A stretch of 64,000 nucleotides of DNA from an uncultured Kineothrix sp. (lineage in GTDB: Bacteria; Bacillota; Clostridia; Lachnospirales; Lachnospiraceae), in NCBI GenBank assembly GCA_910588855.1, contig CAJUSR010000004.1, forward strand, positions 62,001 to 126,000, read 5' to 3'. Positions within the stretch are counted from its first letter, which is position 1. Each line of letters opens with the position of its first letter. Shown piece after piece: positions 34,687 to 44,146 of this stretch. The position numbers and the translations under genes are program-made. The notes beneath the pieces are model-generated. The model was not told the DNA's origin and searched no databases. It saw only the letters and a list, made by a program, of their open reading frames with translations.

Positions 34687-36502
34687 GAAAAGGATATTGG
34701 CGCTCAGGAATGGGATGGATAAGCGGGAACGGGATAAAAAAAGCGGCATGATAATGGAAAATGTCATGAAAACCAGCTGGTACCGGAATGCCGATATTTT
34801 GCTTACCTATGTGGCATACCAAAGCGAGGCGGATACGGAGAGCCTGATAAGGAAGACCTTGCAGGAAGGAAAACGGCTATATTGCCCTAAAGTAAAAGGG
34901 GAGGATATGGATTTTTACCGCATTCGTTCGATGGAAGATTTGACGGAGGGGTATTGCGGGATAAAGGAGCCGCCGGAAGAAGTGGAAAGATTATTTACGG
35001 ATTATGATGCGGCAAGGAACCAATGTCTGATGCTTTTGCCGGGAAGCGTTTTTGATAAAGAGGGGAACCGGATTGGATATGGAAAAGGATACTATGATAA
35101 GTATTTGGCGAAGCATTCAGGCATCCAAACCATTGGGGTATGTTTTGCATGTCAGATACAGGAAATGTTGCCTGCGGATTGGTATGATAAAAAAGCAGGT
35201 ATGGTTGCTACGGAAGAAGGTATCTATGAAAGCGGTGAAAGCGGAAAGGGAAACGGTATGGATTTAGCAAAGATGGGTGAAAAAGCGGTGGAAGCAAAAT
35301 ATGAATTGCAGAAGCTGTCATCGGAAAAGAAAAAGGAAGTGCTTTTTGCAGCGGCAGCGGAGTTGATTGCCGATACAGAATATATATTGGAGGAAAATGC
35401 AAAGGATATCAGGCAGGGGGAGGAGAACGGTATGCATCCCGGTTTGATAGACCGTTTGCGCTTAAACGAAGAAAGGGTTCTTGCAATGGCAGAAGGGCTG
35501 AAGCAAGTAGCGGAATTGGAAGACCCGGTAGGGGAAGTTCTGGAAACCTTTGTCCGTCCGAACGGATTAAAGATTAGCAAGAAGAGGGTGCCCTTCGGTG
35601 TTATCGGCATCATTTACGAATCCCGCCCCAATGTAACGGCGGATGCTTTCGGGCTTTGTTTCCGCTCCGGCAACGCAGTTATTCTAAAAGGAGGAAGCGA
35701 TGCCCTGAAATCGAATATAGCGGTTGCCGCATCCATCAGAAAGGCATTAGGAAAACAGGGGATTTGCGAAGATGCGATTCAGCTGATTGAAAGCACAGAC
35801 CGGGAAGTAACTGCACGTTTTATGAAATTGAACCAGTATGTGGATGTCCTGATTCCCAGGGGAGGGGCCGGGCTAATCCGCAGCGTTGTGGAGAACAGCA
35901 CTATTCCGGTGATTGAGACAGGAACGGGTAATTGCCATATTTATGTGGATGAGTCTGCGGATCTTGACAAAGCCCTTCCTATTATAATGAATGCAAAGAC
36001 ACAGCGTATCGGTGTTTGTAATGCTTGTGAATCGTTAGTAGTCCACCGGGGCATAATGGAGCGTTTTCTACCTAAGATGGCGCAGTCTTTAAGGGAAAAG
36101 CATGTGGAAATCCGCGGGGACGAAGCGGTATGCGGAATCATAGATGATGCTCTGGCTGCGGATGAAGAAGATTACGGCAGGGAATATCTGGATTATATCT
36201 TGTCGGTAAAAACAGTGGGATGTATTGAAGAAGCGATTGCCCATATCAATAAATACAGCACCAAGCATTCCGAAGCGATTATAACGGAAAGTAAGGAGAA
36301 TGCCGATAAGTTTTTAAATGAAGTGGATGCAGCCTGTGTATATGTGAACGCATCCACCCGGTTTACGGATGGGTTTGAATTTGGATTTGGGGCGGAAATA
36401 GGAATCAGCACGCAGAAAATGCATGCCAGAGGTCCTATGGGGTTGAAAGAATTAACGTCTTACAAATATACAATTGAAGGAACCGGGCAGATACGCCCAT
36501 AA
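34664..36502 (+). CDS. proA: Fusion: 5-formyl-THF cyclo-ligase + gamma-glutamyl phosphate reductase (ProA)
   Basis: 612 residues in one frame from ATG 34664 (GGGGG six bases upstream). Residues 1-185 are a complete 5-formyltetrahydrofolate cyclo-ligase with the motif RIGYGKGYYDKYL. Residues 199-612 are a full-length ProA (NAD(P)-dependent reduction of glutamyl-5-phosphate) with the catalytic cysteine in RIGVCNACESL (about C452). The join is a short Gly/Ser linker, GESGKGNG. Just before residue 199 the DNA reads AAAGGGAAACGGT followed by ATG 35258, the likely remnant of a separate proA start, so free ProA could also be made. Proline synthesis with proB upstream. Confidence 0.93.
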   Translation: METKAHIRKRILALRNGMDKRERDKKSGMIMENVMKTSWYRNADILLTYVAYQSEADTESLIRKTLQEGKRLYCPKVKGEDMDFYRIRSMEDLTEGYCGIKEPPEEVERLFTDYDAARNQCLMLLPGSVFDKEGNRIGYGKGYYDKYLAKHSGIQTIGVCFACQIQEMLPADWYDKKAGMVATEEGIYESGESGKGNGMDLAKMGEKAVEAKYELQKLSSEKKKEVLFAAAAELIADTEYILEENAKDIRQGEENGMHPGLIDRLRLNEERVLAMAEGLKQVAELEDPVGEVLETFVRPNGLKISKKRVPFGVIGIIYESRPNVTADAFGLCFRSGNAVILKGGSDALKSNIAVAASIRKALGKQGICEDAIQLIESTDREVTARFMKLNQYVDVLIPRGGAGLIRSVVENSTIPVIETGTGNCHIYVDESADLDKALPIIMNAKTQRIGVCNACESLVVHRGIMERFLPKMAQSLREKHVEIRGDEAVCGIIDDALAADEEDYGREYLDYILSVKTVGCIEEAIAHINKYSTKHSEAIITESKENADKFLNEVDAACVYVNASTRFTDGFEFGFGAEIGISTQKMHARGPMGLKELTSYKYTIEGTGQIRP

Positions 36503-36780
36503 AATGTATTTCCACAATCCCTAATGATACTAATTTCTTCAAGGGGATGCATACTGGGCGCAAACGGGAAAAGGAGGCTGTGGCGGCAGCGCTTTGACGC
36601 GGGTGTGTATTAAGATGCATTTTCTATGGCAGGATTTACGTACCAAAAGGTTTACACGACAGGGGCGTGCCTTAAAATAACACTTGTTCAAAAAAGATGA
36701 AACAACATGAAATAGAATAGAAATAAAACAGAAAAAATACTATAGAACAACATAAGACGATATAAACAACATAAAACAGG

Positions 36781-37017
36781 AAGCCGGTAGGTAAAATCAC
36801 GACCTACCGGCTCAATGTCATTTAGTTAGCGCCTTGATTCAGCCGTGAGGAACATAAAAAGCTCAAGGAACCCGTTAAAAAGCGTCGGCACTTAACGAGG
36901 TTCCTCACGAGTTTAGTGTCCGTTACGCTTTTTACCGAGCGAAAGCGTGGTGACGGAGCATTTTATGTTCCTCACGGCGTCCGGTATCGTTAATTAAATG
37001 ACATTGCCTACCGGCTT
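36781..37017. repeat. 237-bp nested palindromic element, MITE- or RNA-like
   Basis: Outer inverted repeat AAGCCGGTAGG (36781-36791) / CCTACCGGCTT (37007-37017); next CAATGTCATTTAGTTAGCG (36813-36831) / its complement with two changes (36988-37006); then a perfect 18-bp pair GCCGTGAGGAACATAAAA (36842-36859) / 36961-36978. Inside are further stems (36866-36878 with 36892-36905; 36877-36885 with 36925-36933), and the left end folds on itself (36782-36792 with 36802-36812). No gene fits. It lies between the convergent proA and potD genes, preceded by an A-rich tract with repeated ACAACATAA. The stretch 36503-36780 otherwise holds nothing I can name. Confidence 0.85.
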
Positions 37018-37070
37018 CATAGTTATTTTTTTGGATATATCCAACCATACATTTAACGTCATACAGACAA

Positions 37071-38141
37071 TTATTCTGACTTAATTTCTTTCCAAAGCTC
37101 GTTGTATATCTGGTCAGCTTCTTCGCCAAGATAACGGAAAGTTTCCAGATTTTGGTATTGGGTTAAATCGGGAAAAGCGATGGAGGAGTTGCGGATATCG
37201 TCGTCCTCAATCAATTCCCTTGCCGCATCATTAGGGGTAGAATAAGTAATATACTCAAAATTCATTAATGCAATATCCGGGCGGCACATGAAATCAATAA
37301 ATTTTTCGCCGTTTTCCTTATTAGGGGCATTTTTGGCAATCACCCAGGAATCAATCCATACATTGGTGCCTTCTTTTGGAATCACATATTCTAAATCAGG
37401 GTTTTCCCGTTGGGTATAGATGGCTTCCCCGGAATAAATAACGCCGATTGCCGCCTCATTGCCAATCATTTTATCCCTTACCTGGTCTACTACATAAGCC
37501 TGAACCAAAGGTTTTTGCTGGATTAAGGCGTTTTTTGCCGTTTCCAGTTCCCCGGCATCGGTGGAGTTCATGGAATAGCCATTCAGCTTCAGTCCGACCA
37601 TAAAAGCATCTCTGACGGAATCCTGCATCAGGATATTGTCTTTGTATTTTTCATCCCAAAGGATACTCCAACTGTCAACAGGCTCCTCTACCATCGTTTT
37701 ATTGTACAGGATGCCTACGGTTCCCCAGCAGTAAGGAACGGAATATTTATTTTCCGGGTCAAATTCTGTGGATTGCTCCCAGTATTGCTTGCCGATATTG
37801 GCCTTTGCATTCGGGATATTGTCAAAATCAAGTTCTGCCAATAAATCATTTTCCAACAATTTTTGAATCATATAGTCGGAGGGGCAGATAACGTCGTATT
37901 CCGTAGCACCGGCTTCTACTTTGGGGAACATGACTTCGTTAGTTTCAAATTCATCATAAATCACTTTGATACCCGTTTCATCTTCAAACAGGCGGATGGT
38001 TTCGGGGTCAAGGTACTCTCCCCAGTTGTATACAATAACTTCCCCGTTTTTACCTTCTGCAGAGCTTCCGCATCCGGCAGAAAGCAAAAGTGATATGGAA
38101 AATAGGGATAAAAGGAATATTTTTTTCATTCTGGATTTCAT
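37071..38141 (-). CDS. potD: Polyamine ABC transporter substrate-binding lipoprotein
   Basis: 356 residues. Lipoprotein signal peptide with lipobox LSAGC (cysteine at about 24), then a periplasmic-type binding fold of the spermidine/putrescine PotD/PotF family, with NWGEYLDPETIRLFEDETG and the polyamine-site SVPYCWGTVGILYN. It captures polyamines at the outer face of the membrane and delivers them to PotBC. Last gene of the potABCD operon, 19 bp after potC. Confidence 0.93.
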   Translation of the reverse strand: MKSRMKKIFLLSLFSISLLLSAGCGSSAEGKNGEVIVYNWGEYLDPETIRLFEDETGIKVIYDEFETNEVMFPKVEAGATEYDVICPSDYMIQKLLENDLLAELDFDNIPNAKANIGKQYWEQSTEFDPENKYSVPYCWGTVGILYNKTMVEEPVDSWSILWDEKYKDNILMQDSVRDAFMVGLKLNGYSMNSTDAGELETAKNALIQQKPLVQAYVVDQVRDKMIGNEAAIGVIYSGEAIYTQRENPDLEYVIPKEGTNVWIDSWVIAKNAPNKENGEKFIDFMCRPDIALMNFEYITYSTPNDAARELIEDDDIRNSSIAFPDLTQYQNLETFRYLGEEADQIYNELWKEIKSE

Positions 38142-38160
38142 TTCGGTTCCTCCTTGTGTC

Positions 38161-38934
38161 TCATTTAATTTTTTCTTTCGGTGCTTTATTTATCAGTAAT
38201 AAAAGCAGAAGCACCGTTACGAAAATAATGGTTGAAAGGGCATACATTTCCGGTTTAATCCCTTTTTTGACTTCCGTGTAAATCTTGGTGGAAAGGGTAT
38301 CCACTCCGGCCCCTTTTGTAAAATGGGTAATGATGAAATCGTCCAAGGACATCGTAAAGGCCATAAGGAAACCGGAAAGCACACCGGGAAAGAGATCCGG
38401 GAAAACCACTTTAAAAAAAGCATGGGCAGGGGATGCCCCAAGATCCAGAGCGGCTTCATAAGTGCTTGGATTTATCTGTTTCATCCGCGGCATGACGCAT
38501 AAAATCACGTAGGGGATGTTAAAAGTTATGTGGGCCAGCAAAATGGTGCCCATACCGAATTTTATCCCAAAACTGATAAAAAGAAGCATCAATGAAATGC
38601 CTGTAACAATATCCGCGTTCAGCATCGGAATGTTGGTGATGCCCATCATTAAGGCGCGCTTACGTTTCCCCATTTTTTGGATGGCAATACATGCCACAGT
38701 GCCGATAATGACGGCAGTTAAGGACGACAGGAGGGCAATAAAAAGGGTATTCCATAAAGCCTGCATGATTTCCCTGTTTTCGAAAAGGGAGACATACCAT
38801 TTCAACGTAAAACCGCCCCATTTTGCCCGGGTACGGCTGGCATTGAAGGAAAGCGCCATCAATGTTGCGATGGGTGCATAAAGGAAAACAAAAATCAAAA
38901 AAATATAAATTTTTTTGGCGGTTATTTTTATCAT
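38161..38934 (-). CDS. potC: Polyamine ABC transporter permease PotC
   Basis: 257 residues, six membrane helices, with the permease EAA loop EAALDLGASPAHAFFKVVFP that contacts PotA. Second permease of the spermidine/putrescine importer. Its start overlaps the potB stop by 4 bp (ATGA), showing coupled translation. Confidence 0.93.
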   Translation of the reverse strand: MIKITAKKIYIFLIFVFLYAPIATLMALSFNASRTRAKWGGFTLKWYVSLFENREIMQALWNTLFIALLSSLTAVIIGTVACIAIQKMGKRKRALMMGITNIPMLNADIVTGISLMLLFISFGIKFGMGTILLAHITFNIPYVILCVMPRMKQINPSTYEAALDLGASPAHAFFKVVFPDLFPGVLSGFLMAFTMSLDDFIITHFTKGAGVDTLSTKIYTEVKKGIKPEMYALSTIIFVTVLLLLLLINKAPKEKIK

Positions 38935-39758
38935 AAAAAGCTTCCCTCCCCATCTTTATCGAAGATAGCGGAAACCGCCATATTAATTATGATGAAAATC
39001 ATCAGCACAATGGACAGGCCGCTTCCCAAATGCCAGTTGCCGGCTTGGGTAAATTCTTCTTCAATCACATTTCCAATCAAAAGTATTTTGCTTCCGCCTA
39101 AAAGTTTGCTGATCACAAAGGTGGTCAGGGCAGGGATAAATACCATAGTTATCCCGCTGATAATGCCCGGGATGGACAGTGGGAGAGTAATTTTGAAAAA
39201 AGTCTGTATGCTGTTGGCTCCCAAATCTTTTGCCGCATTTACCACATTTGCATCAATTTTTACCAGTGAATTGTAAATGGGCAGCACCATAAAAGGCAGA
39301 AAATTATATACCATACCAAGGATGATGGCATAAGGTGTGTTAATGATGTTTAATACCGGCAGATGAAGGAAAGAAAGTATGCTGTTGATGACACCTGTTT
39401 TTTCCAGCAAAGTCTGCCATGCCAAAGTGCGCAGCAGGAAATTCATCCACATAGGGAGGATGAAAATCAATACGATGAAGCTATGTTGGTTTACATTCAT
39501 ATTGGCAAGTATCATCGCCAGAGGGTACGCCAGAAAAAAGCAGATAACCGTGCTTATCAACGATAAGCCAAGGGATATCCACAATGCTTTGGCATGTTCT
39601 GCCGTCATGATTGCCGTTACGTTTTCTAGTGTGAAAGCACCTGTTTTATCTGTCAGGCCGTAATAAAATACCATTCCGAGAGGAACAAGGATAAAAATGA
39701 CAGCCCAGACGATGTATGGTGAGGAAAAAAGTTTCCCCATAAGTCTGTTATTCTTCAA
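38931..39758 (-). CDS. potB: Polyamine ABC transporter permease PotB
   Basis: 275 residues, six membrane helices and the EAA-type loop NAAKDLGANSIQTFFKITLP. Forms the membrane channel with PotC. The 5' end overlaps potA by 11 bp, and the 3' end overlaps potC by 4 bp. Confidence 0.93.
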   Translation of the reverse strand: MKNNRLMGKLFSSPYIVWAVIFILVPLGMVFYYGLTDKTGAFTLENVTAIMTAEHAKALWISLGLSLISTVICFFLAYPLAMILANMNVNQHSFIVLIFILPMWMNFLLRTLAWQTLLEKTGVINSILSFLHLPVLNIINTPYAIILGMVYNFLPFMVLPIYNSLVKIDANVVNAAKDLGANSIQTFFKITLPLSIPGIISGITMVFIPALTTFVISKLLGGSKILLIGNVIEEEFTQAGNWHLGSGLSIVLMIFIIINMAVSAIFDKDGEGSFL

Positions 39759-40821
39759 TTGCCGTGGCCTCCTCGTCTTCCGATGCGGGTTTGTTCATAA
39801 TCTGGATGTTGAAAGGGTCAACTTTGATGCCGACTTTAGTTCCTACGGGGAACATGCCCGTAGAATGTACCAGCCATTCAAAGCCGCCTGCCATAACTTC
39901 CATTTCATAGTGTACCCCTTTAAAAATAAGGTGGGTAACCGTTCCATGCAATGTGCCTTCTTCCGGTTTTACCAGTTCCACATCTTCCGGGCGTATTACC
40001 ACATCCACCGGCTTATTGCGGCCAAACCCGGTATCCACGCAACCGAATTTGGTGCCCAGGATGGATACCAGTTTATCTTCCAGCATCACTGCATCAATGA
40101 TATTGCTGTCTCCAATAAAATCGGCGACAAAAGCATTTTCCGGCTCGTTATAAATGGTTTCCGGCGTGCCCACTTGCTGGATATAGCCTTGGTTCATGAC
40201 AACAATGGTATCGGACATGGTCAGGGCTTCTTCCTGGTCGTGGGTAACATAAATAAATGTAATGCCCAGTTCGTTTTTCAGGCGGATAAGTTCATACTGC
40301 ATATCCTGACGGAGCTTTAAATCAAGGGCGCCTAAAGGTTCATCCAGAAGAAGGACCTTCGGCTCATTGACAATAGCTCTTGCAATAGCAATCCGTTGCT
40401 GCTGGCCGCCGCTGAGGGAATCCGGCATACGTTTTTCAAAACCCTCCAGATTGACCAGTTTTAAGGCATATTTAATTTTATCGTCTATGTATGTTTTCGG
40501 TTTATTTTTTATTTTCAGCCCAAAGGCAATGTTTTCCGCAATATTCATATGGGAAAAAAGGGCATATTTCTGGAACACAGTATTTAGCTGGCGTTTATTT
40601 GGAGGAAGGCTGGTAATATCCTGGCCGTCAAAAGTGACCCGTCCCATGTCGGGAGTGACAAAACCGCCAAGGATGCGCAATGTAGTCGTCTTGCCGCAGC
40701 CGCTTGGTCCCAAAAGGGTAAGAAATTCATTTTCATGGATGTTCAGGTTCAGTTCATCCAGCACCATTTCACCATCATAGGATTTGGATATATCGACCAG
40801 ATTGATTAGTTCTTTGTTCAT
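39748..40821 (-). CDS. potA: Polyamine ABC transporter ATPase PotA
   Basis: 357 residues: ABC ATPase domain with Walker A GPSGCGKTTTLR, signature LSGGQQQRIAIARA and Walker B LLLDEPLGALD, followed by a C-terminal TOBE-type regulatory domain (about 245-350). Powers uptake of spermidine/putrescine. First gene of potABCD, 126 bp downstream of the XRE-cupin regulator. The gap contains the hairpin ATATCCGC/GCGGAATAT but no clear promoter, so the five genes may be one transcript. Confidence 0.95.
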   Translation of the reverse strand: MNKELINLVDISKSYDGEMVLDELNLNIHENEFLTLLGPSGCGKTTTLRILGGFVTPDMGRVTFDGQDITSLPPNKRQLNTVFQKYALFSHMNIAENIAFGLKIKNKPKTYIDDKIKYALKLVNLEGFEKRMPDSLSGGQQQRIAIARAIVNEPKVLLLDEPLGALDLKLRQDMQYELIRLKNELGITFIYVTHDQEEALTMSDTIVVMNQGYIQQVGTPETIYNEPENAFVADFIGDSNIIDAVMLEDKLVSILGTKFGCVDTGFGRNKPVDVVIRPEDVELVKPEEGTLHGTVTHLIFKGVHYEMEVMAGGFEWLVHSTGMFPVGTKVGIKVDPFNIQIMNKPASEDEEATAIEE

Positions 40822-40947
40822 CTTGGATACCTCCGGTATTTGAGTATTCTTAAGTAAATATGAAATATCCGCAAAGCGGAATATCCGTACGGTATGGCGC
40901 TGCCATGCAGGGCCTGCGTCATCGGCCCAAAAGCTGGTATCGTGGGC

Positions 40948-41490
40948 TTAAAAACTGGGCGGCGAACTGACCCATAAGATGACGGCTCCTGTTTTTTGGT
41001 TTGCCGTTATGTAATGGGTCGTGTTGGGGATAAAGTAGAAAGATTCCCCTTTTTTTGCCCGTATCGCCTTCTTGCCCACGATAATCGTAATGCTTCCGGA
41101 CAGTACATAGCCAAATTCCTCCCCTTCATGCGGATTGTCGGGGTAAGTGGAGCCGCCGGGCTTTAAGGTAAGCCGAATCGGTTCCATAATATTTTTCTGG
41201 GCATTGGGGATAATCCATTCCACCGTATTGCCCAGTTCATCATCCACTTTCTCGAAATAATCCGAATCGTGGAAAACAATCTGCTCTTGTTTGGGGCTTT
41301 CTCCAAAAAATTCCTGAATATCCGTGCCAAGGCATTGGAGGATATCCACCAGCGTTGCAATGGAAGGGGAGGTGAGATCCCGTTCCAACTGGGAAATAAA
41401 CCCTTTGGACAATTCACTTCGGTCGGCAAGCTCTTCCTGGGTCAATCCCTTTTGCATTCTTAATTCCTTTAATCTGTTCCCTATTTTCAT
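40948..41490 (-). CDS. XRE-cupin transcriptional regulator of the pot operon
   Basis: 180 residues from ATG 41490. An N-terminal helix-turn-helix (MKIGNRLKELRMQKGLTQEE, about 1-60) is joined to a C-terminal cupin (about 110-178, PHEGEEFGYVLSGSITIIV). PuuR-like regulators with this layout control polyamine genes, and the potABCD operon follows directly. A palindrome lies just after its promoter, consistent with autoregulation. The effector is not visible; a polyamine is likely. Confidence 0.88.
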   Translation of the reverse strand: MKIGNRLKELRMQKGLTQEELADRSELSKGFISQLERDLTSPSIATLVDILQCLGTDIQEFFGESPKQEQIVFHDSDYFEKVDDELGNTVEWIIPNAQKNIMEPIRLTLKPGGSTYPDNPHEGEEFGYVLSGSITIIVGKKAIRAKKGESFYFIPNTTHYITANQKTGAVILWVSSPPSF

Positions 41491-41531
41491 CGTATCAGCT
41501 TCTCTTGAAATTAAATGATAATAAACATAAA

Positions 41532-41548
41532 GTTTACTGTTACTAAAC
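41532..41548 (-). promoter_or_regulatory. Candidate operator for the XRE-cupin regulator
   Basis: GTTTACTGTTACTAAAC, an imperfect palindrome (GTTTA...TAAAC) placed within the first transcribed bases after the minus-strand promoter at 41563-41590. A second repeat, GTATCAGC (41492-41499) / GCTGATAC (41553-41560), brackets it. Confidence 0.45.
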
Positions 41549-41562
41549 AAACGCTGATACCC

Positions 41563-41590
41563 ATTATACTAGGACTTACACGGATGTCAA
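41563..41590 (-). promoter_or_regulatory. Consensus promoter for the XRE-cupin/pot operon
   Basis: Minus strand: TTGACA (41590-41585), 16-bp spacer, TATAAT (41568-41563): perfect -35 and -10 hexamers. Predicted start near 41556. Confidence 0.75.
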
Positions 41591-41596
41591 TAGGGA

Positions 41597-41625
41597 ATGA
41601 CAAAAAAAAATAAATGTGTTACAAT
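41597..41625 (+). promoter_or_regulatory. Promoter for the lactonase gene
   Basis: ATGACA (41597-41602), 17-bp spacer, TACAAT (41620-41625), back to back with the divergent promoter at 41563-41590; the two -35 boxes are only 6 bp apart. Confidence 0.6.
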
Positions 41626-41662
41626 AAACGAAACATTCTATTTTGTGGAGGAGAGTGGTCTG

Positions 41663-42721
41663 ATGGAGAAAGGAAAATTTGTGGCATATGTTTCAACCTA
41701 CACGATGGGCAAGGGGGATAAGCACGGAATCAAAATTTATGATGTGGACATGGAAAATGGAAGGCTACAGGCAAAAGACCAGGTAGAGATTACAAATTCT
41801 TCTTATGTAACCATTTCCCATAACAAGAAATGCCTTTATTCGATTACGGATTTTGGCGTAGAGGCTTTTCGCATTTTGCCGGACGGAGGGTTGGAGTTTA
41901 TCGGGCATGCGTCTATTAACGGGATGCGAGGGTGCTATTTATCGACGGATTACGAAGATAAGTATCTTTTTGTGGCAGGATATCATGATGGGAAAATTAC
42001 GGTGCTTAGGCTGAACGAGGATGGGTCGGCAGGGGATATCACGGATGAGATTTTCCACAAAGGGCTTGGGAGCATAGCGGAAAGGAATTTCAGGCCGCAT
42101 GTCAATTGCGTTAAGATGACAAGGGATAATAAATATCTTTGTGCTGCGGATTTGGGGATGGATCATGTAAAGGTATATCGCCTGGACAAGGAAAAGGGAA
42201 CTTTGCATTTGGCGGATGTGATTAGGAGCGAGCAGGAATCTGCGCCAAGGCATCTGAAATTTTCGCCGGACGGCACTTTATTGTACATTGTCCATGAGCT
42301 GAAGAATTATATTGATGTGTACGGTTATCGGGAAGTCAACAATAATCCGGAATTTGAAAAATTGCAGACGGTTTCCACGCTGAATGAATATCATGCCAGC
42401 GGTTCGGCGGCAAGTGCGCTTAATTTCTCTACGGATTATCGTTATATGGTAAGTTCCAATGCAGGGGATAACAGCGTTGTAGTATACAGGATTGATTTTG
42501 AGAGCGGGCTGTTGTCGAAGGTGCTTTGCCTGCCTATCAGCGGGGATTATCCAAAGGATGCTGCCCTTTTCCCGGACAATAAACACCTCGTGTCTTTAAA
42601 CCATGAATCGGACACGATGACATTTTTTAACATTGACATGGAAAAAGGGCTTCTTGTGATGAATGGCCGGGAAATGAAGGTAGACAAACCCAACTGCATC
42701 ATTTTCCACGAGCTGGTTTAG
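41663..42721 (+). CDS. Lactonase (6-phosphogluconolactonase type, beta-propeller)
   Basis: 352 residues from ATG 41663 (GGAGGAGAG seven bases upstream). Seven-bladed propeller of the YbhE/Pgl lactonase family, recognised by repeated segments such as NFRPHVNCVKMTRDNKYLCAADLG and SAPRHLKFSPDGTLLYIVHE (located at about 142-225). Such enzymes hydrolyse 6-phosphogluconolactone in the pentose phosphate route, but many relatives have other lactone substrates. Divergent from the pot regulator and sharing its control region. Confidence 0.8.
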   Translation: MEKGKFVAYVSTYTMGKGDKHGIKIYDVDMENGRLQAKDQVEITNSSYVTISHNKKCLYSITDFGVEAFRILPDGGLEFIGHASINGMRGCYLSTDYEDKYLFVAGYHDGKITVLRLNEDGSAGDITDEIFHKGLGSIAERNFRPHVNCVKMTRDNKYLCAADLGMDHVKVYRLDKEKGTLHLADVIRSEQESAPRHLKFSPDGTLLYIVHELKNYIDVYGYREVNNNPEFEKLQTVSTLNEYHASGSAASALNFSTDYRYMVSSNAGDNSVVVYRIDFESGLLSKVLCLPISGDYPKDAALFPDNKHLVSLNHESDTMTFFNIDMEKGLLVMNGREMKVDKPNCIIFHELV

Positions 42722-42764
42722 CGGTATAAAAAGCTGTCATATTAAAATGATTTTCAAAAAAATT

Positions 42765-43862
42765 TTATAGATAAAAATCTTTTAAATAAGAAATGCGGGA
42801 AGACATATTACCTATCATTGCATCCGCCAACGTTAAGGCAGCCATTGCCTCTACAACGACTACGGCACGGGGAACAATGACAGGATCGTGTCTTCCTTTT
42901 ATTTGGATGCGGATATTTTCCCCCAGCTTATTGACGGTTTCCTGCTCCTGAAAGATGGAAGGGGTAGGTTTTATATAGGCGCGCAGGACAATTTCCGCCC
43001 CGTCGCTGATACCGCCGAGAATGCCGCCGGCATGGTTGCTTTTTTTTGTAATTTCCCCATTTTCGGCAAAGAAAGAATCATTGTTTGTGGAGCCGTTTGC
43101 ATTGCTTACCTGAAAACCGTCGCCGATTTCAAAAGCTTTTACTGCGCCGATGGATAAAACGGCTTTTGCCAGATTGGCATCCAGCTTTTCAAAAACCGGG
43201 TCTCCGATGCCGGCGGGGACTCCTTGGATGCGGCATTCGATAACGCCTCCCGCAGAGTCGCTGCAAGACATGCAGGAAGCCAGATATTCGTTAGCCTTTT
43301 TGTCAGCTTCATAATCCGGCATACAAGTAGCGGTTTGAAGGATTGCTTCTTTATTAAAAGTATCCGGTGCAACGCAAACAGGGCCGATGGAGCGGGTGTA
43401 GGCAAAAACTTGTATCCCCAGTTCCTCCAAAATCTTAGCGGCGATGGCGCCGGCAGCGACGCGGCCGATGGTTTCCCGCCCGGAAGAACGTCCGCCGCCC
43501 CGATAGTCACGGAACCCGTACTTTGCATCAAAGGTATAGTCCGCATGGCCGGGGCGGTAATAGGAAGCGATTTCGCTGTAATCCCGCGACTTCTGGGAGG
43601 TATTTTTTACGATAAGGGAAATAGGGGTGCCAGTGGTAAGGCCTTGAAAGACACCGGAAATTATTTCCACAAGGTCATCTTCCTTACGGGGGGTGGAAAT
43701 CCGGGTTTGCCCCGGCTTACGACGATTTAAATATTTTTGGATATCTTGTTCACAGAGCGGAAGCCCTGCCGGGCAGCCGTCGATGACAGCCCCCAATGCT
43801 TTGCCGTGGGATTCACCCCATGTGGATACTTTGAAAAATGTGCCAAATGTTGAACCTGACAT
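42765..43862 (-). CDS. aroC: Chorismate synthase
   Basis: 365 residues from ATG 43862 (AAGGAG upstream on the minus strand); an earlier in-frame start at 43955 would add 31 unrelated residues. Last step of the shikimate pathway, converting EPSP to chorismate with reduced FMN. Signatures GTFFKVSTWGESHGKALG, RPGHADYTFDAKYGFRDYRG and GGRSSGRETIGRVAAGAIA are intact. A single gene without other aro genes, convergent with the lactonase gene. Confidence 0.96.
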   Translation of the reverse strand: MSGSTFGTFFKVSTWGESHGKALGAVIDGCPAGLPLCEQDIQKYLNRRKPGQTRISTPRKEDDLVEIISGVFQGLTTGTPISLIVKNTSQKSRDYSEIASYYRPGHADYTFDAKYGFRDYRGGGRSSGRETIGRVAAGAIAAKILEELGIQVFAYTRSIGPVCVAPDTFNKEAILQTATCMPDYEADKKANEYLASCMSCSDSAGGVIECRIQGVPAGIGDPVFEKLDANLAKAVLSIGAVKAFEIGDGFQVSNANGSTNNDSFFAENGEITKKSNHAGGILGGISDGAEIVLRAYIKPTPSIFQEQETVNKLGENIRIQIKGRHDPVIVPRAVVVVEAMAALTLADAMIGNMSSRISYLKDFYL

Positions 43863-44146
43863 ATGAATGCTCCTTTTGTATCTTTCTTTTTTGCTGAATT
43901 TTAAACGCCATAATCTTAATACAGCTATTATATATAAAAAAAAACGGGGAAGCAACAGAAATTAAATGCAGGACGGGGTTTTCCGGTGCGAATGTGCGTA
44001 AAATATATACTTATGATTCCGACGGAAGATTTTGGGGAAAAGGGAATAAATTCATGACCTTGTCCATATAATATACTAATTCTATTCAGGGAGATAGGAA
44101 AAATAAGGAAATATGCGCGGCAGGAAGCGCGGAAATGGAGGAAATT

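Noticed and set aside
36840..36960. Small genes inside the palindromic element
   Set aside because: Only very short frames without ribosome binding sites.
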